Of a stretch of 5,504 nt of DNA, positions 1-5,167 are shown piece by piece; within the stretch, counting starts at the first letter, position 1, and each line of letters begins with the position of its first letter. This DNA comes from Gammaproteobacteria bacterium (GTDB lineage: Bacteria; Pseudomonadota; Gammaproteobacteria; Pseudomonadales; Halieaceae), in assembly GCA_029859085.1 (NCBI GenBank), contig JAOUDU010000224.1, positions 1-5,504 of the forward strand, read 5' to 3'. The notes below the pieces were generated by a model. That model was not told the DNA's origin. It saw only the letters and a list, made by a program, of their open reading frames with translations, and ran no database searches. The translations under genes were made by a program, and so were the position numbers.

Positions 1-36
1 CGCAGCGCAAGACGGCCACGGGTTTTTCTCGCGGGC

Positions 37-960
37 TTAAAGCTGCAGTACCCGGCGCAGGAAGCGGTAGTTTGAAGCCATAAAATCACGGCTGACGGGC
101 GCATCCGCCGCAAAAACCTCGAACCCATGAGGTGCGCCCGGCACAACGACCAGTTCGCAACTTACACCAGCCTCATTCAGCCGCGCGGCGTACACGGCAT
201 TTTCCTGATAAAAGAGATCGATATCGCCCACGCCCACCCAGGCCGGCGGCAGTCCCGCAAGATCCTCTCTCCTGGCCGGGGCGGCATAGGGGGGCAGCGC
301 AGAGGCTCCGGGTGCACGGCCCAGGTAGTGAGACCACGCTCCACGGTTATTCCGGTTACTCCAGAGTTTGTGCCCGACGGCATCGAGGGTTTTGTGGGCG
401 GCGGTGCGATCGTCGATCATCGGGTAAATCAGGGCCTGGCCGACAGGCTGCACCCCGCCGTGATCGTACACTCTCTGGGCCAGGGCAGCGGCCAGCCCCC
501 CGCCGGCACTCTGGCCGGATATCGCAATGCGATCGCAACATACCCCCAGCACTCCGGCGTTGTCCTGCAGCCACTGCCACGCTTCGAAGCAATCATCAAT
601 GGCGCAGGGAAACCGGTACCCCGGTGCCAGCCGATATCCGACCGAGACAACCACAATGTTGAGCTCTACCGCATAGCGCGCGCATTCCTTATCGTTCATG
701 GAGGGGCTCCCGATAATATAACCGCCGCCATGAATCCAGAGCAGTGCTGCCCCTGCATGCTCACCCTCGGGCCGGTACAGGCGCACCCTGGCAGTGCCGA
801 GTTTGTGCTCTACGATAGTGACGCCGGGTACGGGTTTCGTCCTGCGGGGGATTAAAGACAACAGCTTCACGAGCGCCAGGAAGATGCGGGAGTGAAATGG
901 GATAGCGGGAATCCAGCGGTAGGCTTTTCTCAGCTGCGGATGAAGCTGGTCGATTTTCAT
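37..960 (-). CDS. Alpha/beta-hydrolase, hormone-sensitive-lipase (family IV esterase) type
   Basis: Predicted carboxylesterase that hydrolyses short- to medium-chain acyl esters; the true substrate cannot be read from sequence. The protein is 307 aa, normal for the family. Seen in order: an N-terminal helical cap region (about 1-45), the oxyanion-hole motif HGGGY at 77-81, YRLAP at 109-113, the nucleophile elbow GQSAG at 149-153 (Ser151), the probable acid Asp248 in GDIDLF, and the probable base His278 in PHGF. The triad is therefore complete. The elbow has Gln where many HSL members have Asp (GDSAG). There is no signal peptide, so it is probably cytoplasmic. The ATG is preceded by a Shine-Dalgarno-like AGGGA (plus-strand 968-972) with 7-nt spacing, which supports this start. 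It is divergent from the metallophosphoesterase gene across 190 bp. Family assignment is firm; substrate and any link to neighbours are unknown. Confidence 0.93.
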   Translation of the reverse strand: MKIDQLHPQLRKAYRWIPAIPFHSRIFLALVKLLSLIPRRTKPVPGVTIVEHKLGTARVRLYRPEGEHAGAALLWIHGGGYIIGSPSMNDKECARYAVELNIVVVSVGYRLAPGYRFPCAIDDCFEAWQWLQDNAGVLGVCCDRIAISGQSAGGGLAAALAQRVYDHGGVQPVGQALIYPMIDDRTAAHKTLDAVGHKLWSNRNNRGAWSHYLGRAPGASALPPYAAPARREDLAGLPPAWVGVGDIDLFYQENAVYAARLNEAGVSCELVVVPGAPHGFEVFAADAPVSRDFMASNYRFLRRVLQL

Positions 961-1107
961 TGAGTGATCCCTGGCGAAGAAACTTGGGGAGCCCAGGAGC
1001 CAATAGGGCCATGCCTGATTTCAAGGTTAATAGTATCCGATTGAGCCGTATGATAAACCTCAAGATAACATTCGCCTGCGATTCCCAACCTTACAGCCGG
1101 GGCAAGT

Positions 1108-1113
1108 TATACT
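1108..1113 (+). promoter_or_regulatory. Possible -10 element for the metallophosphoesterase gene
   Basis: TATACT matches the sigma-70 -10 consensus at 5 of 6 positions and would start transcription near 1120, giving a leader of about 31 nt. No convincing -35 hexamer lies 16-18 bp upstream, so this is a weak call that rests on position and the -10 alone. Confidence 0.3.
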
Positions 1114-1150
1114 TGATAAGCCAACTAAACCACACCGGGGGAATTTCAAA

Positions 1151-2218
1151 ATGCGATCCAGCAGCGCTACGCTCCTGATACTGGTACTGGCCTGGTGGCT
1201 TCCTGTTACCGGCTTTTCCTCACCGGGCACTGAAATCCCGCAGGGTACGCCGCGCACAGGCAAACCCTTCGCAGACCGGACGCACAACTTCCAGTTTGTG
1301 GTCGTTGGTGACCGCACCGGCGGCCATCGTCCCGGTGTCTTTCGCCACGCTATAAGTCGGGTGAACCAGTTGCAGCCTGAGTTCGTGGTAGGAATCGGTG
1401 ACCTTATCGAAGGGTACAAGCAGGACGATAGCGCACTGAACCGGGAGTGGGACGAGTTCGACGACATCGTCGATGCCCTGGATATGCCTTTCTTTTACAC
1501 CGTGGGCAACCATGATATGGGCAACAACGCCATGCGGGATTTGTGGCTGCAGCGCAACGGGCGGGACTATTATTATTTCCTTTATCGGAACGTTCTCTTT
1601 ATCTCACTCAACACCGAAGACCCCCCGATTATCCTGCCTGAAGAAACCCTGGCCAGGCAGGCCTGGCTCGAAGAGATGATGCAAAAGGACCCAGCGAAAG
1701 TACAGCAAATGCTGCGTGAGCGCCGCAGCAGCACCGGGGCGGGCCCGGAGCAGCCGAAACTACCCGGCGAGGTCGCGATCAGTGAAAAACAGGTGAAATG
1801 GGTTCAACAGGTGCTGGCGTCACATCCGGATGTCCGCTGGACGATCTTGCTGATGCACAAGCCTGCCTGGAATTATGACAGCCCGGCATTCGAGCGCATC
1901 GAGACTGCGGTAGCGGACAGGCCTCACACAATGTTTGCCGGGCACGAACACTCTTTCAATTACACGAGCAGACATGGCAGGGACTATATCACCATGGCGA
2001 CCACCGGGGGCATCTGGCTGACTGAAGGCGGCGGCAGCTTTGATCATATCGCCTGGGTGACAATGACCGATCGGGGTCCACTGATCAGCAATATCGCGCT
2101 GTGCGGACTGCTGGGGACTCCACAGGAAACGCAGCGGGCAATGTCTTCAGATGAAGCTGGCAATTACTGTTTTCATGCACCGAGCGGCGAATGGGGCAAC
2201 GGGGAGAAAACTGATTGA
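1151..2218 (+). CDS. Exported calcineurin-like metallophosphoesterase
   Basis: Predicted periplasmic or secreted dinuclear-metal phosphoesterase of 355 aa; substrate unknown. A Sec-type signal peptide is visible: short basic start, hydrophobic stretch at about 6-21, and small residues near 22-26 for cleavage; no lipobox Cys. Core motifs follow the superfamily order: GDRTGG at 53-58 (motif 1, Asp54), GDLIEG at 83-88 (Asp84), GNHD at 119-122, MHKP with His236, and GHEH at 264-267, followed by an ATTGG segment. Motif 1 normally reads DxH; here the third residue is Thr56. Between GNHD and His236 is a long charged stretch (about 157-225) that looks helical and may form a lid or cap. The ATG has a good ribosome site (GGGGGA at 1137-1142, 8-nt spacing). 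It is a single gene, convergent with TetR-1. Superfamily and export are well supported. Confidence 0.92.
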   Translation: MRSSSATLLILVLAWWLPVTGFSSPGTEIPQGTPRTGKPFADRTHNFQFVVVGDRTGGHRPGVFRHAISRVNQLQPEFVVGIGDLIEGYKQDDSALNREWDEFDDIVDALDMPFFYTVGNHDMGNNAMRDLWLQRNGRDYYYFLYRNVLFISLNTEDPPIILPEETLARQAWLEEMMQKDPAKVQQMLRERRSSTGAGPEQPKLPGEVAISEKQVKWVQQVLASHPDVRWTILLMHKPAWNYDSPAFERIETAVADRPHTMFAGHEHSFNYTSRHGRDYITMATTGGIWLTEGGGSFDHIAWVTMTDRGPLISNIALCGLLGTPQETQRAMSSDEAGNYCFHAPSGEWGNGEKTD

Positions 2219-2272
2219 GACTGCACCAGCGACTCATCCGCACCGGTTATGCGCTTCCAGGCCGACGGGGAT

Positions 2273-2953
2273 CTAACCTTCCTTCAGCAATTTCTCGAGT
2301 TGCGGAAACGCCTCGGCGCGCAGAGCCCCGTGCAGCAACAGGCGCAACACCTCCCGGCGCATCCGCTGCGACATGGCATGGCGTTCCTTTTTCGAACGGG
2401 CCCTGCCGCGCACCCAGACCGGCCACAGGAAGTACCCGGCCAACAGCATTACCGACAGCACCTCGGGATCGATGCCATCTTCACTGACGTCACTGGCGGC
2501 CATGGTTTGCGTTGCCTGCATGAACTGCTTGAAAAACGGGTCGTTGCCGGGATTGTCGGATGAGAGTATTTCGAACAGCCAGATACGGCCCAGTTCCGGG
2601 TTCTCGATGGCAAAATCCACCATGCCACTGATGACTTCATAGACAGGCTGCACACTCGGGTCCAGCGAGTTGCCGTTTTTGTCGTGGTGCCCGAATACGG
2701 TCTCAACCAGGTGCTCGCTGACCCAGGCAACGGTGGCCTTGATCAGGTCCTCGCGGGTTTCGAAGTGCTGGTAGGCGGTGCCGCGGTTGACGCCCGCCAA
2801 CTGCGCCACCTTTGACAGGCTCAGCCCGTCGGGCCCGTCGGAGGCCAGCACAGTGCGCGCTGCAGCGAGTATTTCCTCGCGGGTCGCCTCGGGGTTGCGG
2901 CGCCTGCGAGCGCCTTCCCTGGTTGCCGGTATACTCTCCAAACTAATCACCAT
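2273..2953 (-). CDS. TetR/AcrR-family transcriptional regulator (TetR-1)
   Basis: DNA-binding repressor-type protein of 226 aa. A basic arm (RRRR at 16-19) precedes the TetR N-terminal domain: helix 1 at about 24-38, then the helix-turn-helix with recognition segment LAGVNRGTAYQHF at 52-64 and EDLI at 68-71. The rest is an all-helical ligand/dimer domain with conserved patches GRIWL (122-126), MAASD (151-155), GYFLWPVWVR (173-182) and KKER (188-191). The aromatic patch suggests a hydrophobic effector, which is an inference. It is a tandem paralogue of TetR-2, 69 bp upstream on the same strand. The start ATG has no Shine-Dalgarno sequence, but a strong promoter places the transcription start only about 10 nt upstream, so the mRNA is nearly leaderless. 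An inverted repeat over the ATG suggests negative autoregulation. No other in-frame ATG lies near the N-terminus. Confidence 0.93.
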   Translation of the reverse strand: MVISLESIPATREGARRRRNPEATREEILAAARTVLASDGPDGLSLSKVAQLAGVNRGTAYQHFETREDLIKATVAWVSEHLVETVFGHHDKNGNSLDPSVQPVYEVISGMVDFAIENPELGRIWLFEILSSDNPGNDPFFKQFMQATQTMAASDVSEDGIDPEVLSVMLLAGYFLWPVWVRGRARSKKERHAMSQRMRREVLRLLLHGALRAEAFPQLEKLLKEG

Positions 2954-2966
2954 TGTCGTTGATTAG
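2943..2966. promoter_or_regulatory. Putative TetR operator: 7-bp inverted repeat over the TetR-1 start
   Basis: CTAATCA at 2943-2949 and TGATTAG at 2960-2966 are perfect inverted arms around a 10-bp spacer; one further pair, C2951 with G2958, also matches. The 24-bp span suits a TetR dimer site. It covers the predicted transcription start (near 2963) and the TetR-1 ATG (2951-2953), where a bound dimer would block transcription initiation. Which of the two TetR proteins binds it is not determined, since their recognition segments are identical. Confidence 0.6.
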
Positions 2967-2969
2967 CTG

Positions 2970-2998
2970 ATTGTGTTCCCGATACCGGGTCTTGTCAA
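2970..2998 (-). promoter_or_regulatory. Sigma-70-type promoter of TetR-1
   Basis: Read on the minus strand, a perfect -35 TTGACA (plus positions 2993-2998) is followed by an optimal 17-bp spacer (2976-2992) and a -10 CACAAT (2970-2975, 4 of 6 matches). Transcription would start near 2963, leaving a leader of about 10 nt before the ATG at 2953. The spacer itself holds a small inverted repeat, CCCG/CGGG at 2978-2981 and 2986-2989, which could be a second protein contact. The promoter shows that TetR-1 need not depend on read-through from TetR-2. Confidence 0.65.
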
Positions 2999-3022
2999 CC
3001 GGGCGCGGCAGTGCAGCTCAGC

Positions 3023-3727
3023 TCAGGCAATGGCGCGTTTCGTTTTTGGATCCTTCCGAAGGAGGGCGCTGCTTTCAGGCCGGAACACGCCGTGCATGGC
3101 CAGCCGCATCACTTCACCGGCGAAACGCTCGGCCATCACCTTGCGCTCCTTCTTGGTCCTGGCGTGGGAGCGAACCCAGACCGGCCACAGGAAATAGCCT
3201 GTTAGCATCAGCACGGCGAGGACTTCGATGTCCATGTCCTGCACCGTGGCATCACTCGCCGCCATTTCTTTCATCGCCAACTCGAAACGCTTGTAAAAAA
3301 CGTCCTCCTTGGGATTCTTCCTGGAGAGTACATCGTAGAGCCAGATGCGGCCGATATCCGGATTATCGATCGCGTACTCGGCCAGCCGGACGTTGAAGTC
3401 GGTCATGCTGTTGAATACATCCGGCAGGTGTTCCAGGTCGGGTTTGGGGAAACCCTCGGGGCGGGCGCCGTCGGAATCCCAGCCGTCGAAAACCGCGTCG
3501 AGAAGCTGGTGGCTTACCCAATCCAGGGTGGCGCGAATCAGGTCCTCCTTGACCTGGAAATGCTGGTAGGCAGTGCCCCGGTTGACCCCCGCCAGCTTGG
3601 CGACGCTGGACACACTCAACCCCTCCGCGCCATCCCTGGCCAGGATGGTCTTGGCCGCTTCCAGGATAGATACCCGCGTTGATTCCGGGTCGCGCCTGCG
3701 GCGCTGTCGGGGCTGGGTGGGGGACAT
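3023..3727 (-). CDS. TetR/AcrR-family transcriptional regulator (TetR-2), paralogue of TetR-1
   Basis: DNA-binding regulator of 234 aa. A basic arm (RRRR at 9-12) is followed by the TetR HTH domain, with recognition segment LAGVNRGTAYQHF at 45-57, identical to that of TetR-1, and EDLI at 61-64. The C-terminal effector/dimer domain carries the same GRIWL, MAASD, GYFLWPVWVR (177-186) and KKER patches. By hand alignment the HTH region is about 65% identical to TetR-1 and the C-terminal 100 residues about 54%. The segment between (about residues 76-110) diverges, and TetR-2 is about 10 residues longer there. The start is well supported: AAGGAG (plus 3734-3739) lies 6 nt before the ATG. It is divergent from the SDR gene across 234 bp, so the SDR is a plausible target; autoregulation and cross-regulation of TetR-1 are also possible. 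The ligand is unknown. Confidence 0.93.
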   Translation of the reverse strand: MSPTQPRQRRRRDPESTRVSILEAAKTILARDGAEGLSVSSVAKLAGVNRGTAYQHFQVKEDLIRATLDWVSHQLLDAVFDGWDSDGARPEGFPKPDLEHLPDVFNSMTDFNVRLAEYAIDNPDIGRIWLYDVLSRKNPKEDVFYKRFELAMKEMAASDATVQDMDIEVLAVLMLTGYFLWPVWVRSHARTKKERKVMAERFAGEVMRLAMHGVFRPESSALLRKDPKTKRAIA

Positions 3728-3735
3728 CTGGAACT

Positions 3736-3753
3736 CCTTGTCTGAACGTTGTC
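3736..3753 (-). promoter_or_regulatory. Direct repeats GACAAGG/GACAACG upstream of TetR-2, possible operator
   Basis: On the minus strand, GACAACG (plus 3747-3753) and GACAAGG (plus 3736-3742) are spaced 11 bp apart, one helical turn, just before and overlapping the TetR-2 ribosome site. The same GACAA core recurs twice at the TetR-1 promoter (plus 2953-2957 and 2992-2996). A shared regulator contact is possible, but the motif is short and the second copy partly reflects the Shine-Dalgarno sequence. Confidence 0.25.
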
Positions 3754-3771
3754 CGGCGGTCTTCCGGCTAG

Positions 3772-3777
3772 ACTATA
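3772..3777 (-). promoter_or_regulatory. Possible -10 element for TetR-2
   Basis: The minus-strand hexamer TATAGT matches the -10 consensus at 5 of 6 positions and would start transcription about 38 nt before the TetR-2 ATG. The region 17 bp further upstream is GC-rich and shows no recognisable -35, so activity would need an activator or an alternative sigma factor, or the call is wrong. Confidence 0.27.
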
Positions 3778-3961
3778 ACACGGCGACCGCGGGCGCCACC
3801 GGCTTGCGGGGCGACTCCAGGCCCGGCGCTCGCGCCTTGCAGCTGTGGGGTCATCCCTATATCCTTGCCGCTTCGGGTAACACATGCGGCATCCGCCGGG
3901 CTGAATTCGCCTCGCCGGGCAGGCCCCTCGGTAAACCACAGAAAATCCAGCAGGCCATCAC

Positions 3962-4633
3962 ATGTTAGACAACTTGCGCGTTGTAATCACCGGCGCAGCC
4001 GGCTCCCTCGGCCAGGCCACCGCGGCGAAAGCCCGTCAATGCGGAGCCCATGTCATCGGCCTGGATATCGTTGCAGCCACTTCGCTGGCAAATACCGATG
4101 AGTATCTACAGCTGGACCTGCTGGACCGGGAGGCGACCCTGGCGTGTTTCAAATCCCTGGGCAAGCTCGATGTCCTGGTCAATATCGCCGGCGGTTTTGC
4201 GATGGGTGACGCCGCGTTCGATCCCGGCTCCGAACAATGGGACCGGATGTTCCGGCTGAACGTTGACACGATGCGCAACGCCACCATGGGTGCCGTGCCG
4301 CTGCTGCAGGCGGGGGGCGGAGGCGCGATCGTCAATATCGGAGCCCTCGGGGCCCTGTCCGGCCAGGCAGCGATGAGCGCCTACTGCTGTGCAAAATCCT
4401 CTGTGATGAAACTGACCGAGAGCCTGTCGGAAGAACTCAAGAACAAGGGCGTGAACGTCAACGCCGTGCTCCCGAGCATCATCGATACAGCGCCGAACCG
4501 CAAGGATATGCCCGACGCCGATTTCTCCCGGTGGGTATCCCCGGCGCAACTGGCCGAGGTGATCTGTTTCCTCGCCTCACCGGCAGCCAGCGCTATCCAC
4601 GGCGCCCTTGTTCCGGTCAGGGGCCTGGTGTAG
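3962..4633 (+). CDS. Short-chain dehydrogenase/reductase (SDR), dihydropteridine-reductase-like
   Basis: NAD(P)-dependent oxidoreductase of 223 aa with a single Rossmann domain. Seen: cofactor motif TGAAGSLG at 10-17 (the middle Gly of TGxxxGxG is Ser15), Asp35 at the end of beta-2 (favours NAD(H)), Asp52 near the adenine pocket, NIAG at 74-77, Asn100 in LNVD, and the active site Tyr141 and Lys145 (YxxxK). The usual catalytic Ser, 13 residues before the Tyr, is Ala128. The C-terminal part has an NAVLPSIIDT segment and a DADFSRWV segment that I recall from an SDR group often annotated as FabG-like; it lacks the long substrate loop of 250-aa members. A weak ribosome site (CAGG at 3951-3954, 7-nt spacing) supports the ATG. 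It is divergent from TetR-2, which may repress it, and convergent with the SnoaL-like gene. Family firm; substrate unknown, and fatty-acid synthesis is unlikely. Confidence 0.92.
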   Translation: MLDNLRVVITGAAGSLGQATAAKARQCGAHVIGLDIVAATSLANTDEYLQLDLLDREATLACFKSLGKLDVLVNIAGGFAMGDAAFDPGSEQWDRMFRLNVDTMRNATMGAVPLLQAGGGGAIVNIGALGALSGQAAMSAYCCAKSSVMKLTESLSEELKNKGVNVNAVLPSIIDTAPNRKDMPDADFSRWVSPAQLAEVICFLASPAASAIHGALVPVRGLV

Positions 4634-4639
4634 GCACGG

Positions 4640-4667
4640 CGGCACAAAGTCTGCCGGATCAGCTTTT
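4640..4667 (+). terminator. Weak terminator-like hairpin after the SDR gene
   Basis: CGGCA at 4640-4644 and TGCCG at 4652-4656 form a perfect 5-bp stem with a 7-nt loop, 6 nt after the SDR stop codon. A short T-run (4664-4667) follows 7 nt after the stem. The stem is short and the T-run is displaced, so it is at best a weak intrinsic terminator in the 58-bp convergent gap. Confidence 0.22.
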
Positions 4668-4691
4668 CCGCGCGAGCAGCCGCCGCGCCGC

Positions 4692-5138
4692 CTAACGCAG
4701 CAGGTGCCGGCTGAGGTCGCCCTGCAGGCGGACATCAATCCGGCGTTCCCCGAACCGCCAGCCGCCTGCCCCCAGGGCAAAGGTGTCGAAATAGCGCACG
4801 CCGATAATCGGCTGTAACGGGAAATCCCCCAGCGCCTGGAATACCACCGCGTAGGATCTTGCCCTGGCGCGTTCTCCCCCGTCCTCCAGGTCCACCAGAA
4901 CGTTGCTGGTCATGTGCAGGGTATGGGGGCTGCCATCGTCATCGTAGATACGGGTGAAAGACCGATATAACGCGCGAACCGCCTCCGCGCCGACCACATC
5001 TGTCTCCCCTCCCCGCTGGTCTACGGCGACGATTTTGCCCTCGGCAAACATCGCAGCCACACTCTCGAGGTCACCGTTATCGATGTGATGCGCGTACTGA
5101 TAGATCAGGTTCTTTATCGCGCAGGAATTGCAGGCCAT
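4692..5138 (-). CDS. SnoaL-like / NTF2-fold family protein
   Basis: Small cone-shaped alpha+beta barrel protein of 148 aa, the usual length for SnoaL-like enzymes (cyclases, isomerases, hydratases, dehydratases) and their non-catalytic relatives. Seen: the N-terminal helix pattern IKNLIYQYAHHIDNGDLESVAAMF (about 8-31; first part IKNLIYQYAHHID), which is typical of the family, then AVRALY at about 67-72, and a C-terminal barrel segment with DFPLQP, VRYFDTF, GGWRFGERRID and GDLSRHL. Key pocket residues cannot be assigned with certainty; His17, His18 and Asp20 near the barrel mouth are candidates. A CxxC pair (Cys3, Cys6) at the very N-terminus is unusual. An in-frame TGA two codons upstream of the ATG fixes this as the first possible ATG. 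It lies 29 bp downstream of the cytochrome peroxidase gene on the same strand with no evident promoter between, so cotranscription is likely. Substrate unknown. Confidence 0.85.
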   Translation of the reverse strand: MACNSCAIKNLIYQYAHHIDNGDLESVAAMFAEGKIVAVDQRGGETDVVGAEAVRALYRSFTRIYDDDGSPHTLHMTSNVLVDLEDGGERARARSYAVVFQALGDFPLQPIIGVRYFDTFALGAGGWRFGERRIDVRLQGDLSRHLLR

Positions 5139-5167
5139 AGATCATCATCCCAGGGGTCAGGCAGCCA

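Noticed and set aside
1..36. Left-edge sequence after the esterase stop codon, with a T5 run at 23-27
   Set aside because: No stable stem precedes the T-run within the window and no gene end can be assigned to it.
127..855. Two long plus-strand open frames (127-855 and 132-662) opposite the esterase gene
   Set aside because: They are Arg/Pro/His-rich translations with no recognisable domain, lying wholly antisense to a gene with a full catalytic triad. GC-rich DNA produces such frames routinely.
970..997. Possible hairpin (CCTGG/CCAGG) in the esterase leader overlapping its ribosome site
   Set aside because: Only 5 bp of stem with an 18-nt loop; too weak to claim an RNA switch.
1199..1213. 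LPVTG in the metallophosphoesterase N-terminus, resembling a sortase signal
   Set aside because: It lies inside the signal peptide (residues 17-21), not at the C-terminus, and the window looks Gram-negative. It is a chance match.
2219..2272. Search for a terminator between the convergent metallophosphoesterase and TetR-1 genes
   Set aside because: Only a 4-bp CGCA/TGCG pairing (2239-2253) with no T-run is visible; not enough to call.
2412..3193. Exact 20-bp repeat (2412-2431 and 3174-3193) as a mobile-element or recombination site
   Set aside because: Both copies lie at the same place in the two TetR coding sequences and encode the same conserved patch, so common descent of the genes explains them.
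3894..3920. Direct repeat CGCCGGGC (3894-3901 and 3913-3920) upstream of the SDR
   Set aside because: An 8-bp, all-G/C repeat is expected by chance in this GC-rich intergenic DNA, and the copies do not align with a promoter element.
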